A stretch of 64,000 nt of DNA from Leucosporidium creatinivorum. Taxonomy: Eukaryota; Basidiomycota; Microbotryomycetes; Leucosporidiales; Leucosporidiaceae. Of this stretch, positions 11,611 to 22,801 are shown piece by piece. The notes beneath the pieces were generated by a model. That model was not told the DNA's origin and did no database searches. It saw nothing but the letters and a program-made list of their open reading frames with translations. Made by a program: the position numbers and the translations under genes. The stretch covers positions 809,350 through 873,349 of the forward strand of contig BCKL01000005.1 in the NCBI GenBank assembly GCA_001600635.1. The letters are read 5' to 3'. How positions within the stretch are numbered: position 1 is the stretch's first letter; every line of letters begins with the position of its first letter.

Positions 11611-13501
11611 TCAAAGCTCCTCACCTCTCACCCTTGAGGTCGCAAGCCAGTTGAACCCCGTCTCAGCGTCTCCGCCGAGCTCATTCTCGTTCGCCTTCCC
11701 CTCCAGCCACCCCAAAACGAACGCTTGCGAGTGGCGATCCAACCAGCAGAGAGTCATATCGCTGCTCGACCGGTGTACCCCCTCGAGGGGTGCCGATGGT
11801 TCCGTGGTTGGTCGAGTCGAGCCTCGCTCTCGTTGCACTCGGCGGATGCTGAGGACGGTCTGAGCGCTGAGGAGGAGGGCGAGGAGGGTGCCGAAGACGG
11901 TGAAGATGTAGCTGTGTTGAATAACCCAAGTAAGTATTGCTCTCCGAGACGACTGGCAAGGGAGACGAACACCCCGATGAGGACCGAGACTCGGAGCGAA
12001 AGGCTGTCGGTCACCACCTTCTTGTTCTTGATGGCGAGAAACGCGACGAAGCCGGTGTAGCATCCTAGAGCATAAAGCTGAGCGACTCTGACCACCGGTG
12101 AGGCCGTCAGCCCCCGACTCACCCTCGATAAGAGCAATCGTTGCTACGCCGAAGCCGAAAATGGCGCTCGTCCGCCTTAGCTCTCGTCGCTTCTGGCATA
12201 AACGATCGTCGAGGGCAGTCGTATGCTGCAGAGAGATCAGCTCGGCTTTGAGGAAGCGATGGTGGAAGATGCCGATGATGGTGACGAGCTGTGGGAGGGA
12301 GAAGGCTCGGCGCTGTCAGCCTTCGGCGTTCACTTTCGCGTCGACGCGGGATAGACTTACGACGAAGGTGTAGGACGAGATCACTAGCCAGATTATCCAG
12401 ACGATTTGCAACGTATCGGCGAAGCTTCCAACTCCGGCGAGGCAGGCTTGGGCGAGAGCGACGATTCGGGCGTCTCGAAGCGAGAGTAGGATGTCGGCCT
12501 GTGAGCAGCGGAGGCGTCTAATGAGCTGGGACTCAGCTCGCACAAGTAGGTACATACGGTAGTAGCTGCTGATAAGTCAATCGAAGCAGCGACGTCGTCC
12601 AGCGCAGCGTGGAAGGCCGCCATGCTATCGCCGAGCTGCGCATACCTCCTCGCCAAGAAGATGCTGGGCACCAGGATGCAGATGGACGAGACGACAGGGA
12701 TAGATATGAAGTGAATGTTGAGGAAGGTGGGATTGGTGAGTGCTCGGCGCAGAGGATGAGGGCGGAAGCGCGTGGTGAAAGGCGAGGAGGGCGAGGAGGG
12801 ATAGGCGAAGGAGAATCCGCGAGTTGCAAGGCTCACGGTGATGGCCCAAATCTGCGAATAGTAGACAAAGATGGCAGCTCACGATACTCAGCTCCTCAAC
12901 AGGCTCAGCTGCAGCTCACCGCCATCCATCGCGCAAACCAGCTCGGCCACCAAACCATCGCCTCGAGGAACGCACCGAATCGTCCCCAGTCTCTACCTCG
13001 GTCATGATCCCGCTGAGAGAAAATGTACAGCTGCAGCGCGCCGAGGAAGACCGCGGTAGATACGAGCCATCTGCACGAGAATGCACGGTTCAGCTTCGGA
13101 GCTCGCTCGTCTCCGCCGACCGCTGCTGTAGACTCACGCATTGATGTAGTGGGTGGTCACGTAGCGCCCTCTGAGCGGACACTGGTGCATTTTTAAGAGC
13201 CAGAACTGTCCTCCGAGAAGGACCCGAGCGGCGAGGGAGAGGAGTATGACGAGAGTAGCGCTGCGAGGGGGAGTCGAACGAGTGAGCTTGACGTGCAGCA
13301 AGGCCTGCTGACGGTACTGCAGCGGCAGGAATGAGCTTACCAGCCAAGTACGGCTGAGATCACGATGAGCTGGTGCTGAAAAGTGAGGGAGGGCTCTCTA
13401 GGGTAGACTGAAAAGAGCGAGCGAATCGTGGTGAAGGGGTTGGCGCCGGGTGGAAGGGTGAGGACGATGCCCTGGAGTACAGTGCTGGCGTCCACGTTCA
13501 T
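11611..13501 (-). CDS. Putative seven-pass membrane protein
   Basis: Eight exons fit in frame: 13501-13341, 13260-13138, 13070-12920, 12851-12558, 12498-12361, 12288-12123, 12064-11971, 11911-11611 (475 residues). The donor at 11970 (GTTCGT) is weak and was chosen because it alone keeps the frame. Hydrophobic segments include HQLIVISAVLGWATLVILL, LVSTAVFLGALQLYIF, FISIPVVSSICILVP, TLQIVWIIWLVISSYTFVV, TSAIFGFGVATIALI and YIFTVFGTLLALLLS, giving about seven spans with a short outer N-terminus and a cytosolic tail of about 75 residues. The layout is receptor-like, but there are no motifs I can assign to Ste3, Rta1 or GPR1 families. Function unknown; perhaps a fungal orphan receptor or transporter-like protein. 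Confidence 0.65.
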
Positions 13502-14017
13502 TGCTGTGCGTCGGGAGCTTAGCCGAGGCTGTGGGTGCGAAAAGATGAGAGACTTGGGAGGGAAAGAAGCGAAGCCGAGCAGGGCGTCATGGAAGTCGCT
13601 CGAACGAGGTGCAGCTTTGCCTTCTCTCCGCTCAGTAGGAGATACAATACACGCCCAAACACCTCAAACCATTCGTGACTCTTGCTCTGATGCGCAGGAT
13701 GCTCTACAGCCGGATCACGGCATGGCCGAGTTCCGAATCCCCTCCTCTCCTTCGGACCTCACGCGACCCTCGTCGGCCCTCCAACAGCGACTCGGACTTC
13801 TTTGGTCCTTGACGATGGACAAGATAAACTGCTAGCTTTTCTTTTCTCAGCGCTTGAGACTGATCAACCGTCCTTGATAGAGTCGCCGAACTACAGTCGA
13901 ACGCCGAAGCGCACACTCGAGAGTTGTACGCAGCTCTCCAAGCCGAGTCGTAGTCATTAGAGATAAAATGCAGAATCATATAGTGCTAGAAGTACATAAG
14001 AGTCGCTGCCTCGCGCA
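13502..14017. other. Spacer between two minus-strand genes
   Basis: Holds the promoter and 5' UTR of the seven-pass protein gene (start at 13501) and the 3' flank region of the gap down to the end of the next gene upstream at 14018. No additional gene is supported. A short AT-rich stretch lies at about 13965-14000, just beyond the stop of the 14018-15023 gene and probably within its 3' UTR. Confidence 0.5.
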
Positions 14018-15023
14018 TCAAGCCTCCTCAGTTCGCCGAGTTCCGGCCTTGCTCATCATGGGCTCGTCCATGCCCATCCCTTCCGAGTGGTGAGGAGTAG
14101 TAGGAGTCTTGCGGAAGAGTCGGATTGCCTCGTAGATGAAGAAAACGGCGTAGAGACCTGTTACAAGGAGGTTAGGGAGGAGAGTGTGAGCTTCTGCGCT
14201 TCTATTTGAAAGGGAAGCGACCCACCGAGGATCACGTAGTTGTCGAGCGATTTGTCGCTGTTGGGGTACTGTTGGAACGTGAATAGAAGAGGTGAGGCAA
14301 GAGGTGAGAGGCGAGAGGTGAGAGACGAGAGGGTCAGCAGCTGAGGAAGTGGACAGCCGAGCGCCGACGAAGACGAACCTTGGAAGGACCCTTGTCGCCC
14401 ATAGCCTTGGCTGCCTTCTCCACCGAGACGAGGGTATCGACCTGTGATGTCAAGCGAAGGTCAGTCCTGCAGCTTGATGTCAAGAAGCCGCATGCGAGCT
14501 CCGAGCGCCGAGACCGACCTTTGCAGCCTGGAAGGCAACCACTGTAGCACGATAGGTCAGCTCGTGTAGCCGAGTAGCTTCAACGCAGCACGTACAAAGT
14601 GCCCAGTACACGACCAACACACCACCGACCCTCCTGGCCTCCATGCGCCCCTTGCCCCTCGCCCAGAGCAGCGCGAGCACGACCAGCGTTCCGATGGGTT
14701 GGAACGGGGTGAGTCCCACTCCGCTGTTACTCAGAGCGAGCCTAGCAATCTCCAAGATTTGCATCGCGAGAAGAGCGAAGACGAGGACCGTGTAGACGAT
14801 GGTGAGGATGCGAAAGGGGAGGCGAGCCCTTGCCAGGGGGGAAACGAGGGTTCGGCGGGCGGTAAAGACGAGGAGGGGGATTCCTATGGCCAGGAGGACC
14901 CACGTGGGTAATGGGAGCAACACGACGTCTAAGAAACAGCTCGTCTAACGAACGCAAAGCGGTCAGCTTCTCAAGAGCACTCCGCACGAGCCGCTGAAGA
15001 CTAACGAGGTGTTTATCGGCCAT
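14018..15023 (-). CDS. Small multi-pass membrane protein resembling an isolated ABCC TMD0 domain
   Basis: Six exons fit in frame: 15023-15006 (18 nt), 14944-14596, 14541-14519 (23 nt), 14441-14379, 14268-14226, 14157-14018 (211 residues). The N-terminus (TSCFLDVVLLPLPTWVLLAI) and the run of four to five hydrophobic helices with short basic loops resemble the TMD0 domain of MRP/YCF1-type ABC transporters. No transporter core or nucleotide-binding domain follows; instead a soluble linker (VEKAAKAMGDKGPSKYPNSD), one more hydrophobic helix (VILGLYAVFFIYEAIRLF) and a polar tail end the protein. The TMD0 link is an inference from the motif and topology. It may be a free-standing regulator or chaperone-like membrane protein. 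The two tiny exons are supported by phase and splice consensus. Confidence 0.62.
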
Positions 15024-15283
15024 AGGACCAAAGCCTCCGGCTCGTACGTTGGAATTGCACAGCATGTCGAGATGTGTCAAGCAGTGAGCGGTAGGAGAGA
15101 GAGAGCCAATTCTGAGCAACTCGTTCGACTCTCTCCTCCGCAAAGGCCTCGATCGCCTTCACCAGCCTCTGGTGAGCGCATCAGTCGAAATGAAACGGTC
15201 ACGGTACACCCACAAATAGACGGGCTATGAGGCGTTCTATTTCACTACAAACGACGAGGACCTATAAAGAGAAGCAAGCACTA

Positions 15284-17415
15284 CTAATCGACGATCCTGG
15301 CCACCCTCAGCCCCCTCATCTTCTCCCTCGCCGACCACCCATGATCGTTGAGCTCCAAAAAAGACTCCGTAGCATCTTTGACACCTTTCTTCTCGCGCAC
15401 TGCGAACTCCCGTAGAATGGCCACTCCTCCAGGGTGCTCCTCGGCGTAGCTGGTCACGTCCACCGCGAATCCCTCGAGAAGGAGCAGGAGAGGCTGCTCC
15501 AGCTCCGAGCCCGCCCTCCTGGTCTGCACCATCTGCACCATCTCCTTCTTGGTCCACCGAGGAAGCCCGCTCTTGCCTGCCTTCCCTCCTCCACCGCCAT
15601 TCCTCCCACCCCTCATCTTCCTCCTCGAATTGACCTCCACCCCCTCCAACAACTCATCCGCACCACCTTCCCACCTCTCCTCATTCTCACTACTCCCTCC
15701 ACTTCCCGTCGCACTCCCTCCTTCCTCAGGCGCACTACTCTCGCTCCCGTCCTCACTCTCACCCTCGGCGAACTGTCCCCATCGGGCAAAGGACGACGAC
15801 TCGACCTCCTGCGCGCGAGCTCGGTCGGCCCGGCCTTCGAGGACGTGGGCGCGGGCTTTGAGGATCTCGGATTCGGGCGTTTGGTGCATGCGAGGGACGA
15901 GGGAGGGGAAGAGGTGGTGCGCGGTGAAGATGAACCATCTAGACGAGGTGAGGAGGGGTCAGCAAGGGTGATAAGGCAGCGTAGATGAGAGAAGAGGATG
16001 AGCATACTTGGTAGGATCCCAGTCGAGGAGTCGGGGGCCGTTGCGGTAGTCCTTGGGAAATCTGAGCGAGCGGAACGAAGGGGGGAAAGGTCAGCTCCGA
16101 AGTTGCAGAGGGCGAGCGAGGATGGAAGAGGGTGCATGAAGGATAGCTTACGCATGGTGATAGTTGCTTTAGAGGAAGGAAAGTTAGCGAAGTTGCACGG
16201 CAGCGATCACCGAGCATAACTCACTGGTTCGCTTCTCCGCCGGTCACGACGGCGAGGAGCTGCACGAGTGGAGAGTATCGACTTAGCTCCCATCCTCGAA
16301 TGCCATCGCGTCCGAGGTTCAGTAGCACTCACCATGTTGCCCCTGGCAGTCACATCCTCCGAGTAGGCCTGCTCGCCGAGGAAGTGGGCGAACGAGTTGA
16401 TGGCGAAGGTGCAGTGCCAGATGAGGAGACGAGCGATGATCTGCGAGAAGATCAGATGATCAGCTCTCGTGTTTGGCGATTCGCAGCGATGAAGCAAAAC
16501 TCACTCCACCCCAAACGAAGCCGCCGAGCGAATCGCCCCAAAGGCTACCGACGAGCGTCGGTGCACCGAGTCCAAGTCCGACGGTCAGAGGTACGTAGTA
16601 GCGATGCTGGAAGCGGACGACTGTGAAGAGTGCGCAGTCAGACAAGCTGGAGCGAGTAACGAGAGCGCGAACTCACCAGGATCCGCTTCCAAGTCCTTGC
16701 GGTCAATCAGGGCCATTCGAGGGTAGTTGGGCTTGCGGAAGATCCAGCCCATGTGCGAGTGATACAGGCCTTCTTTGGCGTTGTAGCTATCGTCGTGCAG
16801 AGGAGGACAGGATCAGTTCGGCGATCGGTCTCGGCTCCGGCGAGCAGGGAAACTTACGGATCGCTGGCGGTGTCGGTGAAGCGGTGGTGTAGACGATGAC
16901 GGAGTACCCACCATCTGCGTGGATGAAGGAAGGGAGAGTGTCAGCTCACAGGTGCCGATCTTGAGTAAACGGGACTTCGGGACTCACTTGATGCTCCCCT
17001 GGAATCCCAAGCAGCCCATCCCAGCGAGCAGAATCCTCAGTGGAAGAGCAGCCGTGAATGACGAATGCGACCATAGTCGGTGGTACCCTATTGTGATGCT
17101 ATACGAGCGTAGCGAAGGGTCAGCGAGTGGGGCTTGCGTTGGGAGGCGGGGCGGCGGAGCTCGAGGTCAGGCAAGCACTTACCCAAAGGTAGCGAGTTGC
17201 CAAGAGGTAAGGCAGAGGCTGTTGTGGTTTAATGATCAGCCAGTGCTCTACCGCTGGCCGCTGAAAGCGAAACGAAGCCCAACTCACGCCAAGGTGCTCC
17301 AGCTGAGCTGGCTCCACGGTGAGAGGGTGGTGATGCCGTACAGAGCAAACAGGTGCATTCCTATGAAGAAGGTAGCATTGCTCCACCATATGGGAGCGGG
17401 TTTCGAGGTTGACAT
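15284..17415 (-). CDS. OLE1: Acyl-CoA delta-9 desaturase with C-terminal cytochrome b5 domain
   Basis: ER membrane enzyme that inserts the delta-9 double bond into palmitoyl- and stearoyl-CoA using electrons from its fused cytochrome b5. The gene is split by many short introns. Decoded segments show all three histidine boxes: HRLWSH, HRLHHRFTD and, near the end, NHNYHHAFPKDYR. Hydrophobic spans follow the start (FFIGMHLFALYGITT) and lie between boxes. After DWDPTKWFI the soluble part runs through an acidic Ser/Gly-rich linker into the cytochrome b5 fold, where DVTSYAEEHPGG carries the haem-binding HPGG; a second haem histidine is likely in LELNDHGWSA. The start at 17415 (ATG TCA ACC) gives an N-terminus of normal length, and the stop is at 15284-15286. 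The gene is divergent from URM1, 294 bp away. Confidence 0.92.
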
Positions 17416-17709
17416 GGCCGAGCTGGGAACTCGCGGAGATCGGCGATGCGATGGCAGAGGCTGGACGGGCGGATGTGCTACAGCAGTAGAGGGCAGCTGG
17501 CAGGGAACTGTAGCGAAAGCTGAACGGAGAGACGAGACGAGACGAGTGCGAAGTGAGAGGCGGAGGGAGAAGAGCGAGCGACCCCTAACGAGACTTGGCC
17601 GCGACGAGACAGCTTCGCGCTGGCCCAGCGAACAGTTTCACGACCTGCCTCCAACTCACCCCTTCAACTCGGCTCGACTCGTATAGCAGGACCAGGCAGC
17701 TAGCTCTAC
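17416..17709. promoter_or_regulatory. Bidirectional promoter region OLE1/URM1
   Basis: The 294 bp between two divergent start codons must hold both promoters and leaders. It contains several GAGACGA repeats around 17540-17560 and CT-rich tracts, with no clear TATA box. Assignment is by position only. Confidence 0.5.
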
Positions 17710-18305
17710 ATGGCTACATATTCGACCACCGCCAGCTTAACAGCTGGGCCCATGATCTCGTTGACCGTCGAATTCGGGTCAGCGCTTTCTTTCCTCGTCG
17801 TCCAAGCTCCGCCGTTCGTCACACTGACCCCAAGCTTGCACGGCTATACCCCTACAGCGGTGGGATGGAGCTCTTATTCTGTCACCAGCACTCGCACAGC
17901 ATTCGAATTCCTCGCTTCTACGACCCGCCGTCCATCGCCCCCACCTCTTCCAACTCGCCGGCACCGCCAACTGCTCCTGCTCCGCTACAGGGCAAGCACA
18001 CCGACATTCGTTACCTCATTTGGTGGCTACGGGAGTACTTGCTGGATGATAAGAATCGGCCGGAGCTGTTCTCGCAAGGGGAGACCATGTACGTTTCGTG
18101 ACGAGCGCCGTGCGAAGGGTTTCCTGAGGTCGGAGCAGATGTGACGGGGGCTGACATACTTCGCCTGCCCGCTATCATCCTCTACAGTCGACCAGGAATC
18201 CTCATCCTCATCAACTCGACCGACTGGGAGCTCGAAGGCGAGCTCGAGTACGAGTTGGCCGAGGGAGATGAGATTGTCTTCATTTCCACGCTGCACGGCG
18301 GTTAG
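17710..18305 (+). CDS. URM1: Ubiquitin-related modifier Urm1
   Basis: Sulphur carrier for thiolation of wobble uridine in cytosolic tRNAs and a protein modifier (urmylation). Exons 17710-17777, 17858-18088 and 18188-18305 join in frame (138 residues). The N-terminal strand reads SLTVEFGGGMELLF, which matches the beta-grasp start of the family; the C-terminus reads [18 protein letters not shown] and ends STLHGG, the diglycine that is thiocarboxylated. It is longer than the roughly 100-residue norm because of a Pro/Ser/Ala-rich insertion ([18 protein letters not shown]) in the loop before [10 protein letters not shown] and about 14 extra N-terminal residues. A second in-frame ATG at the ISLTVEF position could be the true start. 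Confidence 0.93.
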
Positions 18306-19544
18306 AAGCTGCGTGATGAGGTCTCGCGGAAGTAGCAGTATGTTGTAAAAGTATGTCTCTGTCATCTCTTGCCGGCCGGGACTGCTGATTCTACATGGCG
18401 AAGGGCGTGACTCGGTTCGGCGATGGAGAAGCGGACGAGCTGAGTTGACTCAGGCTGCTCTTGGGGCTGTTTCGAGGTTCCCAAAGACTCCTCAGCGACC
18501 TAACCTCTCTTCCTTATACTAATCTCGCTTTCTCTCCCCCTCCCTCGCTAAACAGCCCGCTCCAAGTACGCCGAACCACTTCCTCGGTCGCCGAAATCGC
18601 CACTCTCCCCCACTTCCGCGCCCTGCACCTCCCAGCGCTCACCTCCTCGACATCCGAACTATCCTATCAACTACTCCCACCCACCGTTACGCAGATCGCC
18701 ACGCTCTTTCGAGTGCACCAGGATGACTCCGAAGCGAGAGGAGGGGTTGGGCGGCTCCAGCGCGTCCGGAGCAGCTTGCAACGGGCTCGAGGGGATGCCC
18801 ACGACTAGCAAGTCTGCTCGGCGCTAGCAGAACACGTTCAACTAGGCATCAGCGCCATGGGGAGCACGTGCGGAAGAGGGAGTCGAGGAGGGGCTCGGCC
18901 GACGCGTTTGGAAGCGGCGAGAGGGGTGCAAGGTGTAGCTGATGTACTACATAGGTGGTTTGGATCACCGTCGCCTACTGTCCAACTCTACTGGCCGATA
19001 GAGAGGAGCGCCAAACACTCACCTTCCCCTTCGGGCTCGCTTCCCTCTCTCTTGATCCTGCCATTCCCTCGTCGTCTCGTCTTTCGCCTATGATCCCCTA
19101 CAATAGGCACTAAACGAACAACCTCCAACCCAACTCACCTACAGCGCCGATATCGTACACCGTCGCTCCCTCCCACGCCCAGTCTCTCAAAGAGCGTCTC
19201 AAGTCTCGTAGTCTTCAGGGTGAGTCCTTTGGCCTATAGATCTACAAAGGGTCCCGCTGACGGTGATCCTACCTGCCTACAGCCTCTCCCCTCCCCCTCC
19301 GACCCTCCTCACCGTCAATACCAAGTGCGTACTGACTCCCGCTTTCGGACCCTTGGAAGCCTTGGGAGCGAACAGCTGACCTTCGTACGCGAATCGTTTC
19401 CACCGGATGTAACCCTACAGGCGCCCTCCCCAACACCTCGAAACCCTCCCCACACCTCGCATACAGCCAACAGCCACCTGGTCATCCCTCCCCCAGCCTC
19501 TCCCGCCTCCTCGATAAGCGCCCTTCTCGCCCCCGCAAGATACA
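18306..19544. other. Spacer with a possible small spliced gene
   Basis: About 1.2 kb without a confident gene. On the + strand there are intron-like acceptors at about 18532 (TATACTAATC...GCTAAACAG), 19134 (ACTCACCTACAG), 19280 (CTGACGG...CCTACAG) and 19431 (ACCCTACAG), a donor at 19220 (GGTGAGTCC), and an open stretch at 18533-18808 with a helical segment (TLPHFRALHLPALTSS). The last open stretch could end in a TGA that overlaps the MAF1 start as ATGA at 19545-19548. No continuous frame could be assembled with confidence and no family is recognised. Confidence 0.3.
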
Positions 19545-20916
19545 ATGAAGGTGAGCGACCACGAGACCGAGCTGCTCTCTTCGAAGAGGCGTCAAGATCA
19601 TACATGATTAACCAAGTATTCGACTACAGTTCCTCGAAATCTCGGAGCTCGACGTCCTCTCGCGCGCCCTCAACCTGTCGACGCCGACGCTGCGCGTTTC
19701 GACCCGAGTGGAAGCCTACTCGTGCAAGGCCGTCGCTCGCGAGCGCAAGCTCTTCAAGACGCTCGAATCGGAGCTCATCCAAGACATTTCGCACTCGACG
19801 TCCGTCTCCCCTCCCGAGCAGCACCAAGGACTGCTCGATTCGGCGTTCGGTCCCCTCGACAAGAGGGAGTCGAGGAAGACGCTCTGGCTTCTCATCGGAT
19901 TGCTCAACGTCGCGTTCCCCGACCACGACTTCTCCAAGGTCAGGCCGGAGGAGTTTAGGCGCGAGGAAGGACCCCGAGCCGTCTTGGCTTCGCTCTCGGG
20001 AGCGTTGGATCACCTTCGCTCGCCTACGGCGCAGAGGTCCTTCTCGACCTACCCCCCATCCTCCTCGTTCGCTTTCCCCTCGTCGCCGTTCTCCGACTCC
20101 ATCACCCTCCCCGGCACCACCCCGACTCAGCACTCGACCTCGGGCCACCACCTCGAAGGCGACGCCATCCCTACCAACCCTTTCCTCCGCCAAGTCCTCG
20201 ACCCCATCATCGATCTCGCCGAGTGCGAGGTCTTCTCCTACACCCCCGACATGGACTCGGACCCTCACGCCGTCGAATCGGACGACGAGTCGTCGGATGA
20301 GGGAGAGGACCCCGATGCGTTCGAGAGGGACAGCGACGGCGGCATGAACTGGGAGATGGAAGGATTGGAGCACTCGTCGAACCACCACCCTCACGGCGGA
20401 CATCTCGGCAACCACTCGTCCACCCGCGGCGGCGCTGCCTCCTTCTCCTCCCGCTCCGACCTCCCAGCCTGGTACTCCCGTCCTTCCACTCCCATGAAGT
20501 CCATCTCGTCCATCTTCCCCGGTACCGCCGTCCCCGGTACGCCTGGCTCCATCGCCGATTCGGAGGAGTACTTTGGCACCTCCGACGATCCCTCCACCGG
20601 CGGCCTCCTCTGGTCGACCTTCCACTTCCTCTACAATCGCAAAGCCAAGAGGATCGTCTTCATCTCTGCGTGGGCGAGGACGCCCGCCAACCACCAGCAA
20701 GAGGTCGGGAGGAGGCGCAGGGGAGGCGGCAGCAAGAGCAGGAGGATGAGGAGTCGCTCGGTCGCTAGTCGCGCGAAGCTCGGCGGCGGGGCGGACAGTG
20801 GCGATGAGGACGATCAGCAGGCCGAGGCTGAGGATACGGCGGCGAGGATGAAGAGGAGCGCTTCGACGGGGTCGATCTCGATGCCCGTGCCCAACAAGAA
20901 GAAGAGTAAGGCTTGA
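19545..20916 (+). CDS. MAF1: RNA polymerase III repressor Maf1
   Basis: Nutrient- and TOR-responsive repressor that binds RNA polymerase III. The first coding exon is only 6 nt (ATG AAG, 19545-19550), followed by an intron to 19629 and one exon 19630-20916 (430 residues). The N-terminus then reads MKFLEISELDVLSRALN, the conserved Maf1 start, which supports the tiny exon. The A box includes TRVEAYSCKAVARERKLFKT. A long acidic Ser-rich linker (residues about 145-260), with candidate phosphorylation sites, separates it from the B/C boxes, seen as GLLWSTFHFLYNRKAKRIVF. A basic RRRRGGGSKSRRMRSRS tract and a terminal PVPNKKKSK could act in nuclear localisation. Longer than yeast Maf1 mainly through the linker and tail. 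Confidence 0.93.
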
Positions 20917-21222
20917 GCTGGAGGAGCTCGGTCTGCAAAGGAGTGAGAAGAGGACGAGCAGAAGATTGTTGTGAGCTAGCAGGAGTAGGGAAGCGGACGA
21001 GTCGGATCTCGGCGGAGGGGGGAGATGGACATTTCCTGTTGGCTTGCCTCTTACAAAGTGCTTCTTCTGCGATATCAAACTTGTATAGTACTCCCTCGAT
21101 TATTTCCACCCCCTTGTGATTTAGCTCTCGCTCGTCCTGCAACATTCGACTTTCGGCTCTCGTTTGGCTTGGACCTCAGCGAGCCCGCTCGGCTCTCTTG
21201 CTCCTTCTCATCTCGTCTCAGC
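20917..21222. other. Spacer between MAF1 and the coiled-coil gene
   Basis: Contains the MAF1 3' UTR and the promoter of the next gene in the same orientation. A CT-rich stretch at 21183-21222 precedes the start codon. Nothing else is seen. Confidence 0.5.
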
Positions 21223-22504
21223 ATGACCGACTCGCCGCCGCCGTCATTCGTACCTCTCTCGCTCAACGACACGCTAACAAGACCTCAAGGCCGCACCCTA
21301 CATCGAAGTACCAACGTCCCTCGCCCTGCTCGACCCTCCCATGCCCACTCCAGCTCGCTCAGCTCGATTCAAGGAGCAAAGGATGCCAAGCTAGCCGCCG
21401 CCGCGATGTGTGCAAGTCTCGGGCTCGGGCACACCGAATCACCTACATCGTCTCGCAGCGACGTCAGCGAGGAGCAGGAGGATGCTTCAACACTGGAGAC
21501 GCCTCGACCGCGTCCTCCGCTACGAGGCATCAGCAGCACCAGTAGCTCGAGCATCAGAGGAGAGGAGGAACAGGAGCTGTCCAGGCTGAGGAGACAGGTT
21601 GCTCAACTACAGAAGGAGAAGAGCGAGCTGGCGACGCGAGCGGAACGGGCTGAGCGGGAGAGGGACAGCGCGAGGAAGGCGGCGGGAGGGTCAGGCAATG
21701 CAGCACTGGATGCTAAGCAGTTGGAGGAGCTGGAGAGGAGCTTTGCCGAGTGAGTCTGGTGGGAGTGAGCCGAGCGGAGCGCAGCTGACCGCCTCTCTGT
21801 CTTCGCCGAGCAGCCAAGAGCGGTTACTGAGTGAGTGGAAGGCAGTGTAGAGTTTCCAGGATCAACGCTAACATCGTTCCCTCTCCCCAGGCGGCTACCA
21901 AGCTCAATCTGAGAAGGATCAAGCCGAGCGCGAAGCTCTCAAGCGCCAGTCCGTCGTCTTCCATCTCTGCACCTCTTCAGCGCCCTGCTAACACCTCGCT
22001 CACGACCATAGACTGCGCCGGCTCACCGACTTCCTCGCCAAAACCTTCGGCCATGACTGGGAAACCTCTCTCTTCGGCTCCCCCCTCTCCTCCATCACTT
22101 CCTCCGCCGCTTCCGCCGCCGCTCTCTCTTCGCCAGCCCTTCGAAGCAAGCTGGGAGGAAGACAGAGTCTCCTCGCTACACCCAGCGGCAACCTCCCCCT
22201 GCGGAGACGCATCAGCGACTCGGCCGAGGAGTCGTCGCCGACCAAGGAGCGGGATTCGCTCGACCAGGAGGAGGAGAAGGACGGCACAGCAGCGGAGAAC
22301 GGGTCCCTCCTCACTCCTCAGGCTCTCAGATCTCATCTCGATGCCGTGCAGACGCTATTGAGGAGCATGGAGCAGCGCATCATTGAGAGGGAGGTCGAAT
22401 TGCAAGAAGTGGAGAAGAGGGCGCGGGAGGAAGCGAGGAGGGCAAAGGAGAGGAGTGGAGAGCTGGAGGAATTGGTGAGGAGGCTGAGGGAGGACAGGGA
22501 GTGA
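21223..22504 (+). CDS. Coiled-coil protein of unknown function
   Basis: Exons 21223-21749, 21814-21830 (17 nt), 21891-21948 and 22012-22504 join in frame (364 residues). The N-terminal half is disordered, Ser/Pro/Arg-rich. A first coiled coil starts near residue 112 (ELSRLRRQVAQLQKEKSELA) and runs through the small exons (EKDQAEREALKRQLRRLTDF). A short segment FLAKTFGHDWETSLFGSP follows, then a Ser-rich linker and a second coiled coil of about 70 residues (SHLDAVQTLLRSMEQRIIER) to the end. The pattern of two coiled coils around a short hydrophobic motif suggests a cytoskeletal or spindle-pole scaffold, but I do not recognise the family. It converges on the LIM-domain gene 297 bp downstream. 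Confidence 0.65.
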
Positions 22505-22801
22505 GGAGGAAGCGGGTGAAAGGGTTGGAAGATCTGAGGAGGGGGAGGAGGGGGAAAGGAGCGACGAAGGCAGCAGGGCGACATCATCAGTGCTTGCGTA
22601 GTATACCCGTTTAGTGACAGCTATTAATCGTCCTCGTGCATCCTCGGCGCACTGGAGACGAGTGAAGGGCTACCTCGGCGCTGGTTGCTCGCTCAAACTT
22701 CAGCTCAGTTGGCCGCTCTCGGGGATCGTCTCAACTGAGAACATGGATATAAACTGCAAGCGAATGCGGGGGGTATATGAACGACTGCTCCCTCTGTCCC
22801 T

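Noticed and set aside
14270-14335. GAGAGGTGAGAGACGAGAG repeats as a microsatellite of interest
   Set aside because: A short purine-rich run inside an intron, common in this genome type.
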